In this document: positions 49,897 to 58,734 of the stretch, one piece after another
Position numbering within the stretch: position 1 is the first letter of the stretch
How the letters are laid out: every line of letters begins with the position of its first letter
Assembly (NCBI GenBank): GCA_016169955.1
Contig: JABJUM010000043.1
Span: 124,001 to 188,000, forward strand
Direction of reading: 5' to 3'
Length of the DNA: 64,000 nucleotides
Origin: Phytophthora vignae f. sp. vignae
Taxonomy: Eukaryota; Oomycota; Peronosporomycetes; Peronosporales; Peronosporaceae
Notes under the pieces: model-generated
Seen by the model: only the letters and a program-made list of their open reading frames with translations
The model's database searches: none
What the model was told of the DNA's origin: nothing
Program-made: the position numbers and the translations under genes

Positions 49897-50658
49897 ATGC
49901 AGCCGCACACGCTCAAGCGCACCATCTCCAAGTGCTCCATGAACGGGGACGACAACGACGACGCGCTGGCCTGCAAGAAGTTCTCCTCGGGGCTGGACAA
50001 CGAGCCCGTGCTGCTGCCGCGGCGCGAGCACCGCGCGCAGAGCTTCCCGCCGCTGGACGAGGCCGAGCCCGAGGGCGAGCTGTCCCCGCTGCTGCTGTGG
50101 GGCGGCGGCTCGCCCGCCAAGACGCGCTCCTCCTTCGCGGCCGTGGCGCCCGTGGAGCCGCCGCAGGACAGCAGCAGCACGGACGAGATCTCGGCCGCGC
50201 GCATGGTTGCCGTGGTGCTCGACTACCTGCGCGACGTGGCGCACTACTGCAACCGCGCGGTGCACTTGAGCTTCGCGCAGCTGCGGCAGATGCTGGCCTC
50301 CATCCCCTTCGCCGTGGGCCAGATGCAGAGCGTGGCCAAGGCGCGGCTCGCGCTGTCGTGGCCCCTGGCCGCCGCCTTCGTGCAGAACGTGACGGAGTTC
50401 ATCAGCGACGAGGACATCCGCGACGCGTCCGTGGGGGAGCTGGCCGCCTTCCTGCAGTCGTGGCAGGTCACGTCGGGCGGCGGCGCCGGCAACATCTGCG
50501 CCAACCTGTTCGAGTTCTTCCGGGAGGCGCTGGGCCAGTTCAAGGCCTACCTGACCAAGCGCTGGCTGCAGACTGGCCGCATCAGCTTCCCGTGCGAGTT
50601 CGGCAAGAAGTCGGACTCGCTCTTCCTCTGCATGGAGTGCCATCGCGAGCACATGTGA
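49897..50658 (+). CDS. Protein of unknown function with C-terminal Cys/His tail
   Basis: ATG 49897 gives 253 residues. The first 90 are polar and disordered. A helical domain of about 130 residues follows (RMVAVVLDYLRDVAHYCNRAVHLSFAQLRQML, and repeating helices up to FKAYLTKRWLQ), and the protein ends FPCEFGKKSDSLFLCMECHREHM with a C-x2-C-H cluster. Very strong GC3 bias marks it as a real gene. A further ATG at 49720 is in frame but less likely. I do not recognise the family. Confidence 0.75.
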   Translation: MQPHTLKRTISKCSMNGDDNDDALACKKFSSGLDNEPVLLPRREHRAQSFPPLDEAEPEGELSPLLLWGGGSPAKTRSSFAAVAPVEPPQDSSSTDEISAARMVAVVLDYLRDVAHYCNRAVHLSFAQLRQMLASIPFAVGQMQSVAKARLALSWPLAAAFVQNVTEFISDEDIRDASVGELAAFLQSWQVTSGGGAGNICANLFEFFREALGQFKAYLTKRWLQTGRISFPCEFGKKSDSLFLCMECHREHM

Positions 50659-51030
50659 GAGAGAGACTGCGGCATTATATAAGCGGCGACTCCCCCTGCA
50701 GGGTTGACGGAAAGCTGCAGGGCAGGGACAAGACAAGACAGAGGAGGGAGGAGAGGAACAACCGTAAGAGGCCAAGCAGTGCGCTGTCTCGCGCGGTTGA
50801 GCTCCTTCCGCCTCTCGAGACCCCACCCGATGGACTATACAGGGCTGGGAGTATCAGACAGAATCATGTACAGAACGAACTCAAGCGAGAAACAGAAGAG
50901 CAAGCAGAGCGCTGCGATGGAGTCGAGTGGGGTGGGTGTAGTTAACGAACGGGGAGGAGCTGTAGGAGCTGGGCTAGGTAGTGAGTATCCTGGACTTTGG
51001 GACCACCTTTTGCTAATATCATAACATAAT
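50659..51030. other. Intergenic between convergent genes
   Basis: Presumed 3' UTRs of the two convergent genes; no ORF supported. Confidence 0.5.
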
Positions 51031-51897
51031 TTATTCAACACACACAAGGAGCTCGAGCTGGAGGCGCAGGTGCTTCGAAGGTGAGATGTCGCGGCGCGCG
51101 GCTCGGATCAAGGCCATGGCCAGCTCCAGCGGCACCTGGTACCGAGTCATGAGCAGCGCAGCGCACAGCGCGATGGACGCGGAGTGGCCACTGTCGCAGT
51201 ACAGCAACACGCCGCCGTCCCCGGGTCTGCGCGGGCCATTGACTCGAGAGGAGTTGGTGCCCACGAGGCTGCTGAGAGTGGACGCGATACTCGCCATCGC
51301 CTTGCAGGACGGAGCCGACAGCGTCTTGAGCTGCTCCAGGCCGTCGCTGCCGGCCAAAACGTTCTCGAACTGCTGTCGCGGCAGGTCGAAGAGCTCCACG
51401 ACGTGGCCGCCGTCTTCGTTGAGGGCCATCCGCGTCTCCTGCTGCGTCGTGGTGCAGTACACGAGGTGCCGGATGTCCCTCTCGTCCAGCAGCTCAGCGA
51501 ACTTGAGCGTGTCCGTGGACCCGATCCAGATTCCGGGCGCCACGAGCTGCAGATCGTTCAAGATGCCGACGCGCGCGTCTTGCGGCGCAACGCGCGCCCA
51601 GTTCTCGTCGCTGACGTCCTGCCGCTCTTCAGCTTCGACGCAGTCCTGCCACGCCAAGCGGAGACTTGAGCGCGCGTGGGCCGTGACGTCGTCGTGCGGG
51701 ACGCCGTTGACAACCAGTCGGTGGAAACCCTCCAGCTCCTCACGGAAGATCCGCCTCCTCCAGGCCACGACGTCGTCCTCGTCGTCCTCATCGTCTCCGT
51801 CGCCTTCAACCGCCGGCAGCAGCAGCGCCAGCTCGCAGTACGCCAAGCAGAAGCGCAGGTTGAGCATCCGCGTCTCGTCGTGCAGTGCCCGCTCCAT
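51031..51897 (-). CDS. Dual-specificity-phosphatase-like protein, catalytic Arg missing
   Basis: From ATG 51897 the product is 288 residues. The C-terminal half follows the dual-specificity phosphatase pattern: LQLVAPGIWIGSTDTL (strand and turn), IRHLVYCTT, then LLYCDSGHSAS as the P-loop and LCAALLMTRYQVPLELAMALIRAARRDISPS as the trailing helices. The signature is H-C-x5-R; here His is Tyr and the Arg position is Ala, so the protein is predicted to bind but not hydrolyse phosphate esters, as in STYX-like pseudophosphatases. The N-terminus carries a long acidic loop (DGDDEDDEDD). Confidence 0.75.
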   Translation of the reverse strand: MERALHDETRMLNLRFCLAYCELALLLPAVEGDGDDEDDEDDVVAWRRRIFREELEGFHRLVVNGVPHDDVTAHARSSLRLAWQDCVEAEERQDVSDENWARVAPQDARVGILNDLQLVAPGIWIGSTDTLKFAELLDERDIRHLVYCTTTQQETRMALNEDGGHVVELFDLPRQQFENVLAGSDGLEQLKTLSAPSCKAMASIASTLSSLVGTNSSRVNGPRRPGDGGVLLYCDSGHSASIALCAALLMTRYQVPLELAMALIRAARRDISPSKHLRLQLELLVCVE

Positions 51898-51989
51898 GAC
51901 GCCGCAATCTTTGGGCGTGACCGCCCATGCCAATCATTCATGTGCTTCAACTTGAAGAGTATCCGCGCTCGCTGATGGTTTGCGCGATG

Positions 51990-53558
51990 CTATTGCAGGT
52001 ACTGCGGGATGGTCGTGCCGGTGCTGACGATGTACGCTCGGTACTCGCGGCCGATGTAGGACTGCGGAATGCCCGCCACTTGAAGTTCAAGCGGTCCCGG
52101 TGCAGACGGAGGCTCCGCGCTGCTGCGCGAGCTCGCGGACGGGATCCGGCTGCCAACCGCGCTGCTGTTGGATGCGTGCGCGTGACCGCGCAGCGCCTGG
52201 AGCGCGGGCTTGGACACGGACAGCAAGTTGCTCTCGTGGGTGCGAGGACTCAAGGCCGCGGGCGGCAGCGGCGGCTTGTGCTGGCGCTGCAGGGGCGACG
52301 AAGCGCCGGCGCCGTGACAATGCGATGCAGCCTCTGCGTCGGCTGCGGGGACTGCGGACGCTGAGAGCTTGGCGACGATGGTCTGCTGCTCCATTTGGTG
52401 CAGAGTCCACCATTGAGATTGAGGGACGTACCAAGCTCCGTAGTGAGCTTTGGACGGCGAGGCAGGAGGCGCTGAGTTGCTGTTACCTGTTCCCGATGAT
52501 GCAGCTATGGGCGCGCGCAAGTTGTGACGTCGACGACGTTTTGGCGACAACTCGGTCGTGGACGTCTTGGTGTTGGAGGTTGCAGCTGGATCAGCTGGGG
52601 TCGACAGGTTGCTGCGGCTGCGGTGGTGGTTGTCGCCTATACTGGACGACGCGAGGAGCTGGCGCGCGGTGTGTGAGCGTCGACCGAGCACAATGTGAGC
52701 AGACCGCATGCGTCGAGGAGGGGCCGGGGCCATCGTCAGTAGCCGCTCGGGGACGTCCGCGGCGGACTTGGCGCCGGTTGTCTGCTGCCAGAAGATGCGC
52801 GGGTCGTCGTCTTCCTGGTTGAACTGCTGGACTTTGCGTCGCTGACGCCGCTTCTTGTCCAAAGCGCCATCGCCGCCCGAGCTTTCGTCGTCGTCATCGT
52901 CGTCGGCATCATCGTCATACCCGTCGTGGTCGCCTAGTGACCACAGCACGCTGAACTTGCGCTGCTTGGGGTGGAGCCGATTGTACGGCGAGTTCTTGAG
53001 CGCGGTCTCGAGGATCGAGGGCTTGTGCGATCGGGCGCGTTGCGGGTTTCGAGGGGAAGAGACTTTGTCGTCGCTGGGCTGTCCTAGCCGTGAATACGTC
53101 GGCTCAACCGCCAAGTACTCCATGTCAGCCAGGATTCGATCGAGCATCGCTTGTCGTTGGGTCTCCCCCATGAGATCGTTCAATGTGCGGCTCGCACACG
53201 TACTCCCGGGGATGTTGCTCTGCTGGGGAGAGGACTGTGGGATGCTGGTGCTGGTTGAGTCCTCTGGTTCTACTGCGTCTTGTACTTCGAACATGTGAAT
53301 CAATCGAGATGGAGAGTCACGCGTCGGTGCTGGGTCGAGGAGCTTTCTTGGTGAATGGGTTGTGCGAGTCGGTAGACTTATTGGGTCGACGAGAAGTGTC
53401 TTCCGCTGAGGAGATCCGAACTGTGGAGGCCTGGGGTTCTTGTGCTGTAGGAAGCGCCATTGCACTTCGAGGCAGTTGGTGGTCGGTGGTGGAATGTCCC
53501 GACTTCTACGAGTCAAAGGGCTTTCGCGGTGTCGGGGTGACAATGCGTCCGAGTTCAT
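51990..53558 (-). CDS. Large disordered protein of unknown function
   Basis: The 522-residue ORF is Ser/Pro/Arg-rich with an acidic run of 10 residues (about 230-240). Two better-conserved-looking islands stand out: AHYGAWYVPQSQWWTLHQMEQQ (near 375) and the C-terminal LELQVAGIPQSYIGREYRAYIV. The GAWYxP-x2-W pattern is reminiscent of animal FAM47/DUF4591-type proteins, but this is a weak impression. It is transcribed away from the next gene across a 154-bp gap. Confidence 0.65.
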   Translation of the reverse strand: MNSDALSPRHRESPLTRRSRDIPPPTTNCLEVQWRFLQHKNPRPPQFGSPQRKTLLVDPISLPTRTTHSPRKLLDPAPTRDSPSRLIHMFEVQDAVEPEDSTSTSIPQSSPQQSNIPGSTCASRTLNDLMGETQRQAMLDRILADMEYLAVEPTYSRLGQPSDDKVSSPRNPQRARSHKPSILETALKNSPYNRLHPKQRKFSVLWSLGDHDGYDDDADDDDDDESSGGDGALDKKRRQRRKVQQFNQEDDDPRIFWQQTTGAKSAADVPERLLTMAPAPPRRMRSAHIVLGRRSHTARQLLASSSIGDNHHRSRSNLSTPADPAATSNTKTSTTELSPKRRRRHNLRAPIAASSGTGNSNSAPPASPSKAHYGAWYVPQSQWWTLHQMEQQTIVAKLSASAVPAADAEAASHCHGAGASSPLQRQHKPPLPPAALSPRTHESNLLSVSKPALQALRGHAHASNSSAVGSRIPSASSRSSAEPPSAPGPLELQVAGIPQSYIGREYRAYIVSTGTTIPQYLQ

Positions 53559-53712
53559 GGCCTCCTGAGTTGCTCGTCGGACAGTGTAGTGTGGTGATGA
53601 AGGGCTCGGGACTCACGTATTTTCCCCTAAAATTAGCGGGGTTTTGAGGACGGTGTTTATAGTTTTGTTCGACTACTCCATTCCTGTAACTTGTCAACTC
53701 GAGGCGTGAGCG
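53559..53712. promoter_or_regulatory. Likely bidirectional promoter
   Basis: The two large unknown genes start 154 bp apart in opposite directions, so both promoters and 5' UTRs must share this gap. No TATA box is evident. Confidence 0.45.
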
Positions 53713-56148
53713 ATGGAGGCGCTGCTTCATGATGATCTTCTCGGGTCTGATGATGACAATCCAGCTCTGAGCAGCGGGGACTTCAACTTTGAAGCGCACA
53801 ACTTCACTCAAGAAGACGCTGAGCTAGCGGGTCTTGGCGTGAATCGTGAGGATGCAGTCTCTGTACATGCCTCTCATATGGGACTTCCTGCGCGCAAAGT
53901 GCACTCCGCAGCGCCAAGTTCGAGTGTGTTTAATGGCGAGAGCATCTATGAAGACATCCCACGGCCGTATACGTCTGCTGGCCTTGACTCCCCTCCACCA
54001 AGCAGAAAACAACGCAAGAAGAAGTCCTCCGCCCTTCTCAAAAAGTCTGCGCGTAACAACGACACTGTACCACGAGAAGACCGACCGCGTTCAGCTGATG
54101 TGAACGAGTGGGGGGACTTCGACACGGATCGACTACTGCGAGACGAGTCGGCTTTCCTCGACGATCGTTCGAACCAGCACTCGTTGGACCCCTTAGACGA
54201 ACAGCGGTCCAAGTCCAGAAGAAGTCGTCGCTCCACTCCTGCAATGACGTCTTCATCTCCTCGACCGAACCCGTGGGATGGCTACCTCTACCTCAACAAC
54301 GACAGCAAGGAGGCTCCCAAGCCCGTCATGCAAGTGCTGCGTCAGAAACCAATCGAGATACTGAACCTCGACCTGGTGGGGCAAGCGAACCACTCAACAG
54401 CCAGGACAACCTCCACGCCGAAGCCGTTGCTAGGGCGGGCTACGTTAGAGAGACTGATGTCCAACCGATCGCGGCCGACGACGAGTTACGCCTCTCGACC
54501 GGCGACGCCCACGCCGCTGTTTGGTACCGACATCTCGGACACGCCCAAGAACCGCGCGACCATCTTCGGACGGTTGGCTGCGCTTTGGGCGCTCATTGCG
54601 CATCGATCGTCGCCTTCACCGGGTGATCAGCGCTTAGATTCTCCCGATACTGCGACTACCAGGTCCCCCTTTGAGTGCAGCATGGCTATGGTGAAGCTTT
54701 GCAAGACGGTCGGGATAGCATTGACCCCTTCAGCAGCCACCCACCTGTCGTTCTGGTACACGAGCGAGCAAGGCGTCGACTTCGAGTCGTTCTGTGACGT
54801 TGTGGTCCAAGGCGCCATCCAGCCCGCTCTCCACCACTTTAACCTTGACAACTCGGTTGATGAATACGTGGCAGCACTCGACACCGTCATCCAGAGCCTC
54901 ATGACGACGGAACCCGCTCGACGCCGCAAGGTAAAAGCAGCAGCAGCCGAGTGTCCGCGGAGACTGAAGGAGCTCAACGAGATCCAGCCGGTCTTCATGG
55001 GCTGGAAGGCGGGGATCACGCCTCGGCTTGTACAGCCGTCAGAGGATCCTGGCCCAACAACGCCGACTCGAGCTCTGATCACCGCCGAGAAGGTACGAAA
55101 GGCGTTGGAGGCTTCGGCGAGTCAACACATGCTCGCACACCAACTCCCGTCCGAAGAAGCTCGCGTCACGCACGTAGAGAACATCCGCCGCAAGGTCCAG
55201 CTCCACAAGTCCTGGAAGTTCATCAGCGACGGCAAGATCGTTGACAGAGTCTCCAGCCCCAACGCTCTAGTGTCTCGTGGTGGTTCATCGTCTTCCAGTC
55301 AGGACGACTGGAACAAATTCGCTGATCTCTCGGAGATGCTGGAGCGGGCTCGCTCGGTTCTACCGACTAGCGCTGGTGCTGCGTCTTTCATCGGTGCAGA
55401 AGGAGATCACCCCGAGGTTCAGGTAGAGCATTCTACTCCTGAAGCAGAGCCTGCGAAAGATGCGAGCGACGAGGTGCTCGTCTGCTGCTCGTGCTCCGTC
55501 CGGGGCGCTGTGCTGTGGTGCTCGTCGTGCTTCACCGTCACCTGTCAGAAATGCTGGCAAGAAACTCACGCGTGCACTGTTGACATGTCCATGGTATCGT
55601 CCGAGCAAGCCTCAACCAAGACGCCGCTGCTTGGGCCAACCGCGCTTGCGTTGAAGAAGAAACGCTGCGGTAGCGCTACGTTGCGACCTCCAGTGGCCAT
55701 GATCTATCTGCCCACGAAGGCGATAGTCCCGGGGACACTTGCAAAAGGGAACTCGATTGTTCGGCATCGACGGAAGAGCAGCCCCAACCAAGTCTCAGCC
55801 TCGAATGCGGTGAAGGACGAGGTCCCGGTCGTCGTCGCCAACGCCATTCTACCATCGCTGCACACGAATCGGCCGGCCGGGAAGCTCCAGCGGCATCACG
55901 AGCGCGCGCAGGTTGAAAGCACAACGCCGACGACGGATTCAACTGCGGACTTGGTCAAGTCGCTCATGCTGCGGGTGTCACCGTCCACGCCGACGACTGG
56001 AAGCCACTCGACCGGATCTCACACTTCAACGGAGTCAGCGATGCGAGTACACAAGCACCACGCTTCAAGTCGCCCCAAACTCCCCCTAGCTCCGGTTTCC
56101 CTCGACGCGGACTTGCTGCTGTCACATGAACCTGATCGACGGCGGTAA
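53713..56148 (+). CDS. Large protein with C-terminal B-box-like zinc finger
   Basis: The 811-residue ORF has a low-complexity N-terminus, a helical middle (about 300-400; MAMVKLCKTVGIALTPSAATHLSFWY ... FESFCDVVVQG, which could be an EF-hand-derived fold) and a compact zinc-binding segment, CCSCSVRGAVLWCSSC...CQKCWQETH (about 593-625), like a B-box or ZZ-type finger. It ends in Ser/Thr/His-rich sequence. Function unknown; a scaffold or cytoskeletal role is a guess. Confidence 0.7.
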   Translation: MEALLHDDLLGSDDDNPALSSGDFNFEAHNFTQEDAELAGLGVNREDAVSVHASHMGLPARKVHSAAPSSSVFNGESIYEDIPRPYTSAGLDSPPPSRKQRKKKSSALLKKSARNNDTVPREDRPRSADVNEWGDFDTDRLLRDESAFLDDRSNQHSLDPLDEQRSKSRRSRRSTPAMTSSSPRPNPWDGYLYLNNDSKEAPKPVMQVLRQKPIEILNLDLVGQANHSTARTTSTPKPLLGRATLERLMSNRSRPTTSYASRPATPTPLFGTDISDTPKNRATIFGRLAALWALIAHRSSPSPGDQRLDSPDTATTRSPFECSMAMVKLCKTVGIALTPSAATHLSFWYTSEQGVDFESFCDVVVQGAIQPALHHFNLDNSVDEYVAALDTVIQSLMTTEPARRRKVKAAAAECPRRLKELNEIQPVFMGWKAGITPRLVQPSEDPGPTTPTRALITAEKVRKALEASASQHMLAHQLPSEEARVTHVENIRRKVQLHKSWKFISDGKIVDRVSSPNALVSRGGSSSSSQDDWNKFADLSEMLERARSVLPTSAGAASFIGAEGDHPEVQVEHSTPEAEPAKDASDEVLVCCSCSVRGAVLWCSSCFTVTCQKCWQETHACTVDMSMVSSEQASTKTPLLGPTALALKKKRCGSATLRPPVAMIYLPTKAIVPGTLAKGNSIVRHRRKSSPNQVSASNAVKDEVPVVVANAILPSLHTNRPAGKLQRHHERAQVESTTPTTDSTADLVKSLMLRVSPSTPTTGSHSTGSHTSTESAMRVHKHHASSRPKLPLAPVSLDADLLLSHEPDRRR

Positions 56149-56207
56149 GCAGCGTGCTAACGTAAAATCTAATAGAATATATTACCTCGGTGGGCCTGGA
56201 TGCCTCC

Positions 56208-57887
56208 CTACTGCAGGTCCTGGCCGTGGATCCAGAATGTGAGGTAGAACAGGTCTTTGTCTTCGGGGACTGCCGTGATCTCGTTGAGTACGCTTTGGCT
56301 CCGAAAGACAACGAGGCGGTCAGATTTCGGGGCGATCTTCCGCACAGGAGCTCTCTCAGCTAGACTTGTGCGCAGATTCAGTGTCGTTTGCTTGAGCTCT
56401 GCGTCTTGCGACCCGATTGCATTGAAAAAGTAGACGCACGTCAACTTGAAGCCGTTGTCCTTGTCACCAGAGCCACAATCTAGCCGCAGAGGCTGGTGAT
56501 GTCCTCCTGGTAGCTGCTGGACGGCAGTGCAATGCACGAACTGCGCGCACAGCTTGGCCTTCTCCGGTCTCTTCTTGTTGATCTCGTGGGGCAGCGCGTG
56601 CAGCTTCTCGATCAACTCGGCCAGCGCCGGATACTCCACCGTGCAGTCTTTATGCTCGACAAAGCGGAGTTTCGCTCCGGGCACCGCCTCAGTCTGGTTC
56701 TCTGCATTTTGTCGACTCAATATGTGCTTAGCGTCGATGTTCGGTGCTGTAGTCATGAGCTGCCCGTTCTTGGCCATTCGAAACACGTCGTTCAGCAGCA
56801 ATTGGGTCCACTCGTCGCCCATGAACTCGTCCAAGACGGCCACGCCACGCACACCATCACTCTGCTCAACCAGAAGTTCATCCAAAAACTCGTCGTCCAG
56901 CTGATCCCACGTGGCAAACTCCGAGTTAGGGTCGGCCAGCAGCCGCGCGTCGTTGGCCAGCTTGACGTGCTTCTGGTAGTTGACTCGGTGCACCATGGCC
57001 AGCACCTCCCGGCCGAAGGCCTCCTGCAGCACTTGGGGCATGAGCATCTGCTCCGTGGCCGGGTCCATGACGTCGCCCTGCTCGGCGCCTCTCTTCTTCA
57101 CGTTGGCCAGCACGCTGGCCGCCTTGGTCTGCACCTTGGGCATCACGGCCAGCAGCTCCTGCTCGTACCAGGGGTCCTCCAGCAGCGTCTGCAGGTTCTT
57201 GGGCGCGTGGACCAGCTGCTCCTTGGGGATGCCCGGGTAGATGAGTCTCTGGAACTCGTCCTCCTTCAGCAGCTTGGCGAAGACGCCGTCGTCCAGCACG
57301 ACGCTCTGGCCGTGGCTGTTAACTCCGCGTCGGTTGCATCCGTCCAGCAGCTTCTTGAGCATCAACTTCCAGGACCGTCGGGCGTCGTCCACGTCCTCCT
57401 TCTCCCGGTAGATCGAGGTCTTCGCTTTACCCGCCAGGAACCCCTTTTTAACTGCAGCGTGACCCCTAATAGCGCGCACTCTGGCGGTCGCCTTCTTGGC
57501 CTCGGGCGACGTCTCGTCCGGATCCAGCGCCAGCACCTGGTCGTAGGCGGCGAGGGCCTCGTCCCAGCGCTTCAGCGACTCGCAGGCCGCGGCCTTGCGG
57601 AGATGCGCCTTGGGCCAGGTGGGGGCCAACCGGAGGGCGCTCTCCGCGTCCTGTAGAGCGGCCAAGAAGTCCCCGAGCTGGTGGGCGGCCGCCGATCTGT
57701 TGCCGTAGAGCAGGTGGTTGGAGTCTTGGAGTGCCAGTGCCTGCGTGTACAGCGCCTTGGCCTCGTGGAACTGGCGCTGCTTGAACGCAGCGTTGCCCTG
57801 TTGACGTAGAGCTTCGGCCTGGGTAGACGCAGAGGAGGAGGCGTCGAAGGAGCCATCGGCGCCGAGCTCGACCACGAGATCCGACAT
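56208..57887 (-). CDS. TPR protein with degenerate 2-oxoglutarate oxygenase domain
   Basis: 559 residues. Three TPR units fill about 20-130 (EALRQQGNAAFKQRQFHEAKALYTQAL, LYGNRSAAAHQLGDFLAALQDAESAL, KAHLRKAAACESLKRWDEALAAYDQVL). The C-terminal 220 residues follow the prolyl-hydroxylase (EGLN/PHD2-like) layout: LDEFMGDEW ..., KLTCVYFFN, DRLVVF. The iron ligands are changed: the H-x-D motif reads R-L-D and the distal His (NPHEV in PHD2) reads VLNEI, and the Arg that anchors 2-oxoglutarate is not evident. Probably a non-catalytic binding module. Start at ATG 57887. Confidence 0.78.
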   Translation of the reverse strand: MSDLVVELGADGSFDASSSASTQAEALRQQGNAAFKQRQFHEAKALYTQALALQDSNHLLYGNRSAAAHQLGDFLAALQDAESALRLAPTWPKAHLRKAAACESLKRWDEALAAYDQVLALDPDETSPEAKKATARVRAIRGHAAVKKGFLAGKAKTSIYREKEDVDDARRSWKLMLKKLLDGCNRRGVNSHGQSVVLDDGVFAKLLKEDEFQRLIYPGIPKEQLVHAPKNLQTLLEDPWYEQELLAVMPKVQTKAASVLANVKKRGAEQGDVMDPATEQMLMPQVLQEAFGREVLAMVHRVNYQKHVKLANDARLLADPNSEFATWDQLDDEFLDELLVEQSDGVRGVAVLDEFMGDEWTQLLLNDVFRMAKNGQLMTTAPNIDAKHILSRQNAENQTEAVPGAKLRFVEHKDCTVEYPALAELIEKLHALPHEINKKRPEKAKLCAQFVHCTAVQQLPGGHHQPLRLDCGSGDKDNGFKLTCVYFFNAIGSQDAELKQTTLNLRTSLAERAPVRKIAPKSDRLVVFRSQSVLNEITAVPEDKDLFYLTFWIHGQDLQ

Positions 57888-58734
57888 GGATCGTGGCTAA
57901 TTGAGACCTTGGGCATCTTTTTTTGGTCCGACTTATCCTTAGGATATATGGATTACAGTATTTTACCAGCTGGGCAAGTTTTGAAGTGGACAAGATGGCT
58001 ACACTTTTGTGGAGCCGCAAAGGTGCTTGCTTCACTTCGCCTCACGCGAGCCTGTAGCTGCGCCGAGCACAAGCTTGCTGACATGGCGAGCAGCTTGATT
58101 TTTTCTTGTGGTGCCAGCAGCGCGGTCAATCTTGTTGATCATGCACTCGGCGGACGAGGGAGGTTCCACGTCCGAGCTAAAGTTTTCCACAAGCTTAAAC
58201 AATACAAATAGCTATATATTAACCGACCGACCAACGCGACCGACCATGGGCGACAGGCGAGAACGTTGAGCAGGCGCAAGTGTCATAGTATTGCCCCCAT
58301 TTGACTTGGACTAGCCGAGCGCCGCCGCTGCGCGGCGGGGAATTTCAGATGGTAGACGCTGCGCTCGCTAAACTCGCTCCGCTATTGGGGCAGGCTGCCT
58401 ACGCTTCGCTACGGCAACGACGGACCCGTTCCGCTCGCCTCGTCGGCTCGCTGCACTACTCTCAATGTCAGGTTAGTAATACAGCGGCCGGGGCGGGTCC
58501 TGCGGCCCCGCAATATCCTAAGTATGGTGGGGTCGCCTTCGCTGCGAGCCACTGACCTTGTCGTTGAAGTTCTTAGGCGTGGCCGACCACGCCTAAGAAC
58601 TTCAACGACAAGGTCAGTGGCTCGTAGTAGCAGCGAATCTATGTGCAACGCAAGATCGATCGACCGGTAAAACGCATCGTGTTAGGAAGGAACATGTAGG
58701 ACTGTGGTATGGTACAGCTTCTCTCTCTCTCTCT
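57888..58734. other. Intergenic with a long palindrome
   Basis: No gene supported. Contains a 38-bp-arm perfect palindrome (58545-58624), GC-rich inverted words near 58315-58345, and a CT-microsatellite at 58721-58735 near the end of the bZIP gene. Confidence 0.6.
58545..58624. repeat. Perfect 38-bp inverted repeat with 4-bp loop
   Basis: Arms 58545-58582 and 58587-58624 are exact reverse complements (CGAGCCACTGACCTTGTCGT...), loop CCGA. It lies 110 bp downstream of the bZIP stop codon (minus-strand gene). Confidence 0.95.

Noticed and set aside
50244..50826. Long overlapping ORFs on both strands of the 49897-50658 gene (for example 49879-50826 minus)
   Set aside because: GC-rich third positions open the other frames; the low-complexity Arg/Ala/Gly translations are typical shadows.
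56532..57656. 374-codon plus-strand ORF opposite the TPR gene
   Set aside because: A Leu/His/Val-rich shadow of the minus-strand coding sequence.
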